Source of the DNA: DASYML01 sp036399835
GTDB lineage: Bacteria > Acidobacteriota > Blastocatellia > Pyrinomonadales > Pyrinomonadaceae
Direction of reading: 5' to 3'
Length of the DNA: 31,688 bases
Assembly (NCBI GenBank): GCA_036399835.1
Contig: DASWMI010000076.1
Coordinates: forward strand, 1-31,688
Part shown: in pieces, positions 24,243 to 31,506 of the stretch
How positions within the stretch are numbered: the stretch's first letter is position 1
How the letters are laid out: every line of letters begins with the position of its first letter
The notes under the pieces: model-generated
Told to the model about the DNA's origin: nothing
Database searches by the model: none
Seen by the model: the letters and a program-made list of their open reading frames with translations, nothing else
Translations under genes and position numbers: made by a program

Positions 24243-25706
24243 GTGAACAGGAGCAGCAGCCCGCCCCGGACCAGCCAACAACCGCTCGACCGCTTACCCT
24301 CAGACCTGGCGGACCAGGCCGCGCGAGCCAGCCTCTTCACATTGCTCGACAATGTCACCTTCTGGTCTCTGCTGGTCCTGCTCGTGCTCATTGCCATCCC
24401 GTATGGAGGCGCGGAAAACTGGTGGGAAGCTTTTTTCTCCTGCGCGGTCTTTGCGCTCTGCCTGCTGTGGATAGCCGAAGCAATGCTCTCAGGCTCATGG
24501 CGCATCGCGGACCGCCAGCTCCTGCTCCCTGCCGCGGCTCTCATCGCATACTGTTTTTTTCAATCCATCCCCCTCTGGCAAACAAACGCGGACGCTCTCG
24601 GAGCGGGCAATAAAATCTGGTACACCGTCAGCGCAGACCCCTTCGAGACGCGCCGCCTCGCTTTCAAGCTCGGCGCCCTCATCCTTTATGGACTACTCCT
24701 GCTCAGCCATTGCTCCAGCCCGAAACGCCTGCGAGCCGTCGTCAATGTCATCATCAGTCTCGCCGTGGCGAGCGCGCTCTACGGTATCCTGCGGCAGACG
24801 ACGCAGCGCGGGACAAGTTTTCTGTTCCCCTTCGTTCAAGGGAGCGTAGGGTTCGGCCAGTTTATCAACCAGAACCATTTTGCTTTTCTGATGGAGATGT
24901 CTTTCGGTCTGGTCTCCGGGATGATTATCGGCGGGGGAGTCGGGCGCGAGCGCAAGCTAATCTATCTGGCGGCGCTCCTGCCACTCTGGACCAGCGTCGT
25001 GATGGCAAACTCGCGCGGCGGCCTCTTGAGCATGCTCGGCCAGCTCATCTTTATTGCCTTGATGTTTACCAGCCTGCACAAAGCACAAACTGGTCCAGCC
25101 TCAACTTTAAGCTCGCGTGCCCTCAAGCTGGCTGCATCGCTTCCCGTGCGCATCCTGCTCGGACTGTGCCTGGCGGCTGCGATGATCGTCGGGATGATCT
25201 GGGTCGGCGGCGACCCCGTGGTCAATAAGATGGGAGAGATGCGACAGGAGATTAACGCGCCTGAGACCGGATTGCGACAGGGAACGAAACGCATAGAAAT
25301 CTGGCGCGCGACCTGGCAGGTGATTAAAGAGCACCCGCTGGCCGGAGTCGGTCTGGGCGGCTACTGGGCCGTCATTCCAAAATATCATGATGCATCCGGC
25401 ACGATGACGCCGCAACAGGCGCACAACGACTATCTGGAATTGCTGGCGAGCCTGGGCATCATCGGCACGATGCTCGCGGTCTGGCTCGTCACGGCTTTGC
25501 TGTTACGCGTGCGCCGGCCACTCGGCTCGAAAGACCCCTTTCGCCGCGCCGTCTGCTTCGGCGCGCTGGTCGGACTGCTCGGCGTGGCTCTCCACAGCAT
25601 AGCGGATTTTGGCCTGCACATTACTGCTAACGCGGTCGTCTGCGCGACCCTCCTTGTGCTCGCCACCGTCAACGGTCGCACGGAGCGAGCCGACTCGCGC
25701 CAGTGA
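24243..25706 (+). CDS. O-antigen ligase/polymerase family membrane protein (Wzy_C domain)
   Basis: Predicted 487-residue inner-membrane protein with about 12 hydrophobic spans. The FINQNHFAFLMEMSFGLVSG block and NSRGGLLSMLGQ match the central part of WaaL/Wzy_C proteins, and the large periplasmic loop before the last spans has HPLAGVGLGGYWAV and QQAHNDYLELLASLG, with the H-N-D-Y-L pattern that is typical of O-antigen ligases. It would transfer the finished glycan from the lipid carrier to an acceptor, or polymerise repeats. It is distinct from the polymerase at 9367. The GTG start is two bases after the stop of the WecA-like gene, so both are probably cotranscribed. Confidence 0.87.
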   Translation: MNRSSSPPRTSQQPLDRLPSDLADQAARASLFTLLDNVTFWSLLVLLVLIAIPYGGAENWWEAFFSCAVFALCLLWIAEAMLSGSWRIADRQLLLPAAALIAYCFFQSIPLWQTNADALGAGNKIWYTVSADPFETRRLAFKLGALILYGLLLLSHCSSPKRLRAVVNVIISLAVASALYGILRQTTQRGTSFLFPFVQGSVGFGQFINQNHFAFLMEMSFGLVSGMIIGGGVGRERKLIYLAALLPLWTSVVMANSRGGLLSMLGQLIFIALMFTSLHKAQTGPASTLSSRALKLAASLPVRILLGLCLAAAMIVGMIWVGGDPVVNKMGEMRQEINAPETGLRQGTKRIEIWRATWQVIKEHPLAGVGLGGYWAVIPKYHDASGTMTPQQAHNDYLELLASLGIIGTMLAVWLVTALLLRVRRPLGSKDPFRRAVCFGALVGLLGVALHSIADFGLHITANAVVCATLLVLATVNGRTERADSRQ

Positions 25707-25772
25707 CAGTCGAGCAATCTTTCATCGGTTTGATAAAATCTTTAAGGGTAGTTGCGGAAAAGAGTAAGTCCT

Positions 25773-27698
25773 ATGCGTCATCATTTCTTTATCACGCGAG
25801 CCTTAGCGGTCCTGCTCGCGCTCTCTTTATTTTCCAACGTCAGCGTGCGAGCTTTCCCGCAGCGGGACATCTCCGGCGGCGCGGCGGCCTTTCAAGCGCA
25901 GGACATCATGGGCGGCGCAATGATCGCCTTTAAAGCCCCGCCGCGAGACCTCCTCGGCGGCGCGCGTATCCCGGTCGTCAAACGCCCGCCGCGGCGCTCC
26001 ATTCCTGCTCAGCCCGTACAGGTAGCCAGAAGAGGAGAGCGCGAGCCTCGCCGCACGGACAGGACCAGACGCACGGAGCCTGATGCAACTAACGGAACTG
26101 GCGCGCAGCCGCAGGAGAACGCGGAGACCTTTACAACGCAGGCCAGCGCACTTTATGACGCGGGCAAGTATGCGGAAGCGATAGAGGCTTACAACAAGGC
26201 CATCAAGCTCAAGGCCAGCGATTCTCTCATCTACAATAATCTGGGCGCGGCCTACTTCAATCTGCAAAAATATGAGGAGGCGAAGAACGCCTTCCAGAAG
26301 GCTACGCGGCTCAACCCTCAGGACGATGAAGCCTACTTCAATCTGGGCAACACCGAGAGCATCCTTGAGCATACGGCGGCGGCCATCGAAGCTTACAAAC
26401 AGGCCGTGCAAATCAGAAAGGACTGGCCCGAAGCCTATACCAATCTGGGCGATGCTTATCTCAGCCTGAACAGGCTCGAAGAGGCCGCCGCAGCCTATCA
26501 GGCAGCCGTCCGTCTCAAGCCGGACCTCGCCGGAGTCTACAGTAATCTGGGCTACGTTTATGACAGGCTCGGTCGCAACGCTGAGGCCGTCGCCGCTCTC
26601 AGGCAGGCCGTCCGCCTCAATCCCAATGACAGCATCGCTTATAACAACCTCGGCGCAGCCGAATACAAGACGGGCAACTACGGCGAGGCGGCCAAGAATT
26701 TTAAGCGCGCACTTGAGATTAAACCTCTCGATGCCGAGACGCTTAACAATCTAGGCTCGGCCTATTACAGTCTGGGCCAGTACGCGGAGGCGATTGAAGT
26801 CTTCAGGCAGGCGATTCAAAATCGGTCCGGCTTCGCAGACGCTTATTACAATCTGGGCAATGCTTACTATATGTCCGGCAGATACAAGGAGGCCGCAGAA
26901 GCTTTTCAGGAAGCTGTTCGCCTCAAAGCCGACTTCGCCGATGCGCAGAACAACCTCGGCATCTCTTATAACAACCTTGAGCGTTATCAGGATGCCGTCA
27001 AAGCTTTCAAGGAAGCGATTCGACTCAAGCCGGACAACGCCGTCATCTACAACAACCTCGGCTATGCTTACGATAAGCTGGACCAGCCGGATGCCTCCAT
27101 CGCCGCATACAAAGAGGCTCTGCGCGTCAAACCGGACTACGCCAAGGCGCTCAATAATCTGGGCTATGTTTACGACAAGCAGAAGCGCTACGACGAAGCT
27201 ATCGCCGTGCTCAGGCAGGCGCTCAATCTCAACCCCGACTACCTCAGCGCCCATTACAATCTGGGCAAAGCTTACTTCGACGCCGGACGCCGCGCAGAGG
27301 CCATTGATTCTTTCAAGCGCGCGGTCCAACTCAAGCCGGACTACTTCGAGGCTCACATCAATCTGGGCGCGGCTTACTACACTTCAAACCAATTCGCGGA
27401 GGCGATTGAATCCTTCAGGAAAGCGACTGAGCTAAAGCCTACGGATGCCTCGGCCTTCAACTTTCTGGGTAACGCCTATTACAAGGCGAAGCGGTTTACG
27501 GAGGCCGTCACGGTTTTCAAGGAGGCCATCCGGCTGAACCCAAAGCTAGCGGACACTTATATGAGTCTGGGCGTGACCTATCTCTCGCTCGGCGACCGGA
27601 AGAACGCTACCAGCCAGTATGAAGCACTCAAGAATATCAATCCTCAGATGGCGAATAGCCTTTTGAGTTTAATCAATCAGGGCCGCCGCCCGAACTAA
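25773..27698 (+). CDS. Exported protein with 15 TPR repeats
   Basis: Predicted 641-residue secreted or periplasmic protein. ATG 25773 gives a clean signal peptide (MRHHF, then ITRALAVLLALSLFSNVSVRA, cleaved after about residue 27); the in-frame TTG 25752 would spoil it. Residues 30-70 hold three copies of a short motif (RDISGGA, QDIMGGA, RDLLGGA), followed by a basic, Pro/Arg-rich linker to about residue 115. Residues 117-626 are 15 uninterrupted 34-residue TPR units with the usual NNLG-x-AY and A-A core positions. TPR solenoids bind protein partners; next to a glycan locus it may scaffold secretion or assembly machinery, but no partner is named by the sequence. The region has few TGGWCCA sites compared with the genes to its left. 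Confidence 0.9.
   Translation: MRHHFFITRALAVLLALSLFSNVSVRAFPQRDISGGAAAFQAQDIMGGAMIAFKAPPRDLLGGARIPVVKRPPRRSIPAQPVQVARRGEREPRRTDRTRRTEPDATNGTGAQPQENAETFTTQASALYDAGKYAEAIEAYNKAIKLKASDSLIYNNLGAAYFNLQKYEEAKNAFQKATRLNPQDDEAYFNLGNTESILEHTAAAIEAYKQAVQIRKDWPEAYTNLGDAYLSLNRLEEAAAAYQAAVRLKPDLAGVYSNLGYVYDRLGRNAEAVAALRQAVRLNPNDSIAYNNLGAAEYKTGNYGEAAKNFKRALEIKPLDAETLNNLGSAYYSLGQYAEAIEVFRQAIQNRSGFADAYYNLGNAYYMSGRYKEAAEAFQEAVRLKADFADAQNNLGISYNNLERYQDAVKAFKEAIRLKPDNAVIYNNLGYAYDKLDQPDASIAAYKEALRVKPDYAKALNNLGYVYDKQKRYDEAIAVLRQALNLNPDYLSAHYNLGKAYFDAGRRAEAIDSFKRAVQLKPDYFEAHINLGAAYYTSNQFAEAIESFRKATELKPTDASAFNFLGNAYYKAKRFTEAVTVFKEAIRLNPKLADTYMSLGVTYLSLGDRKNATSQYEALKNINPQMANSLLSLINQGRRPN
26121..27650 (+). repeat. 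Tandem 102-base coding repeat (15 TPR units)
   Basis: Fifteen consecutive 102-base units encode 34-residue TPRs without insertions or deletions. Units differ clearly at DNA level, so this is an old, diverged protein repeat rather than a recent DNA expansion. The most alike are the AYYNLGNAYY/YNNLGYAYD type units in the middle. Confidence 0.88.
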
Positions 27699-27708
27699 AG
27701 CGCACTGG

Positions 27709-27867
27709 TTGAGGGCGCACGCGGAAAGCCTTCAGTCGCTTGAGAAAGATGGTCCTGTGAATGATTTGCAGCGGGCGTTTGAGACTGACGAAAGGCTGGC
27801 TGAGCTTGAACAAAACCGTGCTTCGAGGGTTCTCAGGTCGGAGGCATCCGTGACGGAAAGTTCTTGA
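27709..27867 (+). other. Small open frame of doubtful status in the 27699-27978 gap
   Basis: The longest gap between genes (280 bases) contains a 52-codon frame from TTG 27709 to TGA 27865-27867. The product would be charged and helix-like (for example LQSLEKDGPVNDL and FETDERLAELEQN), which looks more like protein than random translation. There is no good Shine-Dalgarno, and the frame continues upstream into the TPR gene in a shifted register, so it may be a frameshifted remnant of a longer TPR-gene 3' end or chance. The last bases overlap the promoter-like TTGACA. I see nothing else in the gap except that promoter. Confidence 0.22.
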
Positions 27868-27891
27868 CACAAGAGATGCTCGGCTGATACT
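27864..27891 (+). promoter_or_regulatory. Sigma70-type promoter candidate for the FecR-like gene
   Basis: A perfect TTGACA (27864-27869) is followed after 16 bases by GATACT (27886-27891), which matches four of six positions of TATAAT. Transcription would start near 27898, leaving an untranslated leader of about 80 bases before ATG 27979. Together with the terminator at 28717 it would make the FecR-like gene a single-gene unit. Confidence 0.5.
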
Positions 27892-27978
27892 TTACGGCTG
27901 CAATTAAACCGGGAGAGTCTATTAAATCTGCCTGGCATCACCCATCACAAAGCGGTAGTAGATAGAGGAGCTATCCTG

Positions 27979-28677
27979 ATGACTCTGAGACAACGCAAAG
28001 CTTATAAATCTATCGCACTCTTTCTGGCATTCGCGGTCGCGCAAATCTTTGTCCAGGCGACCATCGCCGGGCCGACTCAACCGAGCAAGACTCTGGCACC
28101 GTTTCCGCAAGCCATCACGGCCAGACTGACCACGCGCGGAAACCAGTCTATTCTCGTCAACGGCAACAACGTCTCGACAGGTGCCACCATCCTGACCGGC
28201 GCGACCATAGAGACGGGCGATCAGGTCGGAGCTACCATCAACCTCGGTCCACTGGGCAGCCTGGACCTCGCGCCGAACACCAAGGTCGTGCTCGAATATG
28301 ACGAGAACGGCAACGTCAAGGTCAAGGTTATACAGGGCTGCGCTATTCTCACGACCAAGAAGGGCGCGCACGGCCAGGTGGACACGGAACAGGGCAAGGC
28401 TGGCGAGACCGAAGAGAAAAAAGGCGGCATCCTTGATATATGTTTCCCGCCGGGAGCAGCCAATCCTGTGGTTAATGCGGGCGCTGCCGCCAACGCGGGC
28501 GCGGGCGCAGGTGGTGGAGCTGGTGCGGGAGCAGCAGGTGCGGGCGCGGGCGCTGGTGCGGGCGAGGGGCTTGGCACGGCGGCCTGGGTCGCCATCATCG
28601 CCGGAGGCACTGCCGCTGCCATAGGGATTCCGTTGGCCTTTAGTCGCGGCGATAATCCGAGCGACAGCACGCCCTAA
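27979..28677 (+). CDS. Secreted FecR-like protein with Ala/Gly linker and C-terminal membrane helix
   Basis: Predicted 232-residue protein. The N-terminal signal sequence (YKSIALFLAFAVAQIFVQA) is followed by a beta-rich domain (about residues 40-155) with FecR-like features: ITARLTTRGNQSILVNGNNV, GATILTGATIETGDQVGATI, LDLAPNTKVVLEYDENG. Two cysteines (about residues 121 and 155; GCAIL and DICFPPG) could form a disulfide. Residues 167-197 are nearly all Ala and Gly, then a hydrophobic helix (AAWVAIIAGGTAAAIGIPLAF) and a short polar tail SRGDNPSDSTP. I infer an exported domain held to a membrane through the C-terminus. A GAGGAG element lies 8 bases before ATG 27979. FecR-type domains occur in surface-glycan and signalling proteins; a precise function is not known. 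Confidence 0.75.
   Translation: MTLRQRKAYKSIALFLAFAVAQIFVQATIAGPTQPSKTLAPFPQAITARLTTRGNQSILVNGNNVSTGATILTGATIETGDQVGATINLGPLGSLDLAPNTKVVLEYDENGNVKVKVIQGCAILTTKKGAHGQVDTEQGKAGETEEKKGGILDICFPPGAANPVVNAGAAANAGAGAGGGAGAGAAGAGAGAGAGEGLGTAAWVAIIAGGTAAAIGIPLAFSRGDNPSDSTP
28477..28569 (+). repeat. Low-complexity Gly/Ala coding stretch
   Basis: About 93 bases of GCG/GGC/GGT/GGA-type codons encode an almost pure Gly-Ala linker (residues 167-197) of the FecR-like protein. Codon choice varies between units, so it is not a perfect microsatellite. Confidence 0.8.
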
Positions 28678-28716
28678 TCAATTCCAACCGCTGTCAACGG
28701 CAAGCTTGTTTTAAAG

Positions 28717-28748
28717 AAGTGCCCTCTTTTAGAAGGAGGGCACTTTTT
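28717..28748 (+). terminator. Strong intrinsic terminator after the FecR-like gene
   Basis: AAGTGCCCTC (28717-28726) pairs perfectly with GAGGGCACTT (28736-28745) around a 9-base loop and runs into a T stretch at 28744-28748. It lies 40 bases after the stop codon and is the clearest terminator in the window. Confidence 0.9.
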
Positions 28749-28826
28749 AGTTGATGCGCCAGACTCTGTTTGACCGGGCCTGACTTATCTCCTCGTCATC
28801 TCTCCAGACTCTGAAAGCTTTAGTTC

Positions 28827-30095
28827 ATGCCGCCAAGAATTAATGTTCGACACGTGGGAGCGGCGATGCTCTGTCTCCTGCTCTGCCTCTGGGGAATCTT
28901 GAGCGCTGGCCGGATGGGGCTTTCCCGCGCGCTCAAAGTTTATGCCAAGTATGGCGGAGGGATGATTGCCGCGGACAAGGCCGTGCAGCTCACTCCTTCC
29001 GATGCCGAAGCACGTTTTACGCGCGCTCTGGTGCTCGGCAGCCTGGGCCAATCCTCCGAATCCATCTCGGAATACGAGCGGGCCGTCGCCTTGAGGCCGC
29101 AAGATTATTATCTGTGGCTGGTGCTGGGAGATGCGCGTGAGGTGGCGGGTGATTTTGAAGGCGCGCTCGCCGCCTACGAGGAGGCCGCGCGGCTCGCTCC
29201 CTTTTACGCGCAGCCGCGCTGGTTTCTGGGAAACCTGCTGCTGCGTGCGGGCCGCTATGACGAAGCCTTTGCGGAGCTGCGACGCGCAGGCGAGAGTAAT
29301 CCGGCGTTGATGCCCGCCATCATTGATCTGGCCTGGGGCATCAGTCGTCAGGACGCACGCACGGTCGAGCAATTCATACAGCCGCAGACGGACGCCGCAC
29401 GCCTCTCGCTGGCACGCTTTTACGCTCGCCATGCCAAGCCTTCAGAGACGCTCAATCTTTTTCGAGCGATGAACGACAGCTTGACGGAGAGCCAGAGACG
29501 CGAGTTGTTGAATGACCTGCTGGCTGCAAGGGAGTACGGCGTCGCGTATCAAGTCTGGCGAAGCTTTCATCCGGAGATCAACGATGAAGGCAGTGCGACT
29601 GGACCACTGATGATTGACGGAGGATTCGAGAAGCCTCTGAGCCTGAACGACCCGGGCTTCGGCTGGCAACTGGCGCGCAATACTCCGGCTCTCAAATTTA
29701 CCATTGACCGGACAGAGCCGCGCGAGGCCGCGCAGAGCCTCCTGGTTGATTGGAGCGGCGACCCCAGTCTGGCTCTCGCCGTCGTTTCGCAACTCGTTCT
29801 GGTCCAGCCTCAAACCAGTTACAGGCTACGTTTCGCTGCGCGCACGGGCGAGCTGGTCACGGGCGGGCTGCCGCTGATGATTGTCAACGGCGCGGACCTT
29901 GAAGGAAATATCCTGGGGAAGTCTAAGCCCTTGCCGCACGGGACGAGCGGCTGGACCGATTACGTTGTCGAGTTTAAGACGGGCGACGAAACCAGGGCCG
30001 TGCTCATCAGTCTACGACGAGAGCCTTGCGCCAACGGGCCGTGCCCGATCTTCGGGCGGCTCTGGCTCGATGACTTTTCATTACAGAAAATTTAA
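28827..30095 (+). CDS. Membrane-anchored TPR protein with C-terminal beta-sandwich-like domain
   Basis: Predicted 422-residue protein. Residues 9-28 form an uncleaved or poorly cleaved N-terminal hydrophobic helix (VGAAMLCLLLCLWGILSAG). Residues about 58-160 hold three TPR units (ARFTRALVLGSLGQ; YLWLVLGDAREVAGD; PRWFLGNLLLRAGRYD). A helical middle follows, and from about residue 258 a region with MIDGGFEKPLSLNDPGFGW, QTSYRLRFAARTGEL and a final IFGRLWLDDFSLQKI reads like a carbohydrate-binding-module-type jelly roll. This architecture (TPR plus CBM-like domain) is often seen beside exopolysaccharide loci, so a role in handling the polymer outside the inner membrane is reasonable inference. 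It begins after the terminator and thus needs its own promoter, which I did not find. Confidence 0.78.
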   Translation: MPPRINVRHVGAAMLCLLLCLWGILSAGRMGLSRALKVYAKYGGGMIAADKAVQLTPSDAEARFTRALVLGSLGQSSESISEYERAVALRPQDYYLWLVLGDAREVAGDFEGALAAYEEAARLAPFYAQPRWFLGNLLLRAGRYDEAFAELRRAGESNPALMPAIIDLAWGISRQDARTVEQFIQPQTDAARLSLARFYARHAKPSETLNLFRAMNDSLTESQRRELLNDLLAAREYGVAYQVWRSFHPEINDEGSATGPLMIDGGFEKPLSLNDPGFGWQLARNTPALKFTIDRTEPREAAQSLLVDWSGDPSLALAVVSQLVLVQPQTSYRLRFAARTGELVTGGLPLMIVNGADLEGNILGKSKPLPHGTSGWTDYVVEFKTGDETRAVLISLRREPCANGPCPIFGRLWLDDFSLQKI

Positions 30096-30200
30096 GCTAA
30101 CCTCCCCTCATGCTGCTTTAGAATTCAAAAATCCTTCTTGAGAGCTAAAGCACCGCCGCGCGCATAACCCGGTCTGGAAGGCCATCAGGCGAGCCGCAGG

Positions 30201-30553
30201 ATGAATAAAGAAGATCCCGCATTCGAGCTGTTGAAGGCCGCCTCCGAAGGGCGCGCGGGAGATGTTCGGGCTTTGCTTGAGAAGGGCGTCAGTGCGAACG
30301 CAAAGGACAAGTTTGGCAATACGGCGCTGATCTTTGCCGCCGCGTGCGGCCATCTCCCAACCGTGAGCTTATTGCTTGAGCATGGAGCAGACGCTGCGGC
30401 GCAGAATCAGGTCGGGATGACGGCTGCGACCCGCGCGGCAGAAAGCGACACCACGAGATAGTCTCGCTCTTAAAGAGATCGGGAGCTGAAGAGAGCGAGG
30501 GAAGAACCGGTTCGGCGTCCGATAACGTCCTGGAAAGAACAACTCAGTTTTAG
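30201..30553 (+). pseudogene. Ankyrin-repeat protein gene with a frameshift
   Basis: The frame from ATG 30201 encodes two ankyrin repeats (LLKAASEGRAGDVRALLEKG and TALIFAAACGHLPTVSLLLE) and then stops early at 30459-30461 after MTAATRAAESDTTR. From base 30446 a different frame continues the third repeat in perfect register (RHHEIVSLLKRSGAEE) and ends at TAG 30551-30553. Aligning repeat 2 with repeat 3 puts one missing base between 30443 and 30446. Restoring it would give a protein of about 117 residues. Either the gene is freshly broken, uses a shift, or the assembly has a one-base error here. Ankyrin proteins bind other proteins; the partner is unknown. Confidence 0.8.
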
Positions 30554-30568
30554 TCATTCAGTTTTAGT
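30544..30568 (+). repeat. 11-base direct repeat with 14-base period
   Basis: TCAGTTTTAGT occurs at 30544-30554 and again at 30558-30568 with CAT between. The first copy contains the stop of the frameshifted ankyrin frame; the second lies 15 bases before the start of the HprK-related gene. It could be a slippage duplication or a paired regulator site. Confidence 0.6.
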
Positions 30569-30583
30569 AGATCAATACGCGAG

Positions 30584-31462
30584 ATGAAGAAGATAGACGA
30601 GCCGGGTTGGACTCATAGCCTCTCCTTTATCAGCTACGGCGTGAGGGTGGGCGTTCGCGCTAACAGTTCGGAGATACTCGAACGAGTCAAGCGCCGTCTT
30701 CCGCCGGGATGGAAGCCTGTCGAAGCCAGTCACAGAGAGCGTCTGTTTGCGATCTGGGATGCGGGTAGGCTTCAGGGTCGTCCGCGCTTCCATCTGCTGT
30801 TTGATAACGAGGAACGCCTGTCGCGCTCTACGGACCTGGACCAGATTTTAGATCTGTTGGAATCGAGCGTGCGGCTCTACGTGGCCGAAACGTCGCCGCA
30901 CAAAATTTTCGTCCATGCGGGCGCAGTGGGCTGGCGCGGGCGTGCGATAGTCATCCCCGGTCGCAGCTTTAGCGGTAAGACGACGCTGGTCGCGGAGCTT
31001 GTGCGCGCGGGTGCCAGCTATTATTCTGACGAGTACGCTGTCTTTGATGCACGCGGGCGCGTCTCGCCTTTCCCCAAGCCTCTCTCGCTCAGGCTTAATG
31101 GCGATTACAAGCAGCAGGACTTCGCCGTCGAAGAGCTTGGAGGGCGTGCCGGAGTCAGAGCCTTGCCGGTCGGGCTGGTTCTCGTCAGCAGTTACAAGAG
31201 GGGCGCGCGCTGGCGTCCCAGGCAGCTTTCGGCTGGGCACGGCGCGCTGGCGCTGTTAGCCAACACGGTCGCCGCGCGCAGAGAGCCGGAAAGGGCGCTC
31301 GCTACTTTTCAAAAGGTGGTGGCCCAAACTCCCGTGCTCAAGGGCGTGCGCGGCGAGGCGGGCGAAGTCGCCCGCGCGATACTCAAAAAGTGCGAAGAGC
31401 TTGAGACTCCGAACGCTCGCGGGATTCCTCTTCGGGTCAGTCCCGAACACTTTAGTATCTGA
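30584..31462 (+). CDS. HprK-related kinase (HPr kinase C-terminal-like)
   Basis: Predicted 292-residue soluble protein. A P-loop GRSFSGKTT sits at about residues 126-134, followed by a typical GASYYSDEYAVFDARGRV (Walker-B-like acidic pair in SDEY near 148-151) and PFPKPLSLR, which I recognise from HprK-related proteins encoded next to PqqD-like proteins. The N-terminal 120 residues replace the usual HprK N-terminal domain and are not recognised. True HPr kinase phosphorylates Ser46 of HPr; this subgroup probably phosphorylates another target. A PqqD-like gene starts 44 bases downstream, the arrangement known from HPr-rel-A type and some peptide-modification cassettes. Confidence 0.85.
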   Translation: MKKIDEPGWTHSLSFISYGVRVGVRANSSEILERVKRRLPPGWKPVEASHRERLFAIWDAGRLQGRPRFHLLFDNEERLSRSTDLDQILDLLESSVRLYVAETSPHKIFVHAGAVGWRGRAIVIPGRSFSGKTTLVAELVRAGASYYSDEYAVFDARGRVSPFPKPLSLRLNGDYKQQDFAVEELGGRAGVRALPVGLVLVSSYKRGARWRPRQLSAGHGALALLANTVAARREPERALATFQKVVAQTPVLKGVRGEAGEVARAILKKCEELETPNARGIPLRVSPEHFSI

Positions 31463-31506
31463 TGCGTCAAATCGTTTAAGCTTGAACATCAAGCATTGGA
31501 GGAAGT

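Noticed and set aside
25732..25739. GATAAAAT as a -10 element for the TPR gene
   Set aside because: No acceptable -35 hexamer lies 16-18 bases upstream, so I could not support a promoter.
26751..27356. Minus-strand open frame of 201 codons with regular repeats opposite the TPR gene
   Set aside because: The regularity is the mirror image of the 102-base TPR units on the + strand, not an independent repeat protein.
26121..27650. Regularly spaced repeats that could suggest a CRISPR-like array
   Set aside because: The period is 102 bases, the units are diverged and in frame, and they encode canonical TPRs.
30114..30152. Inverted repeat TGCTTTAG/CTAAAGCA after the TPR-CBM gene
   Set aside because: Eight pairs around a 23-base loop without T-tract; not convincing as a terminator.
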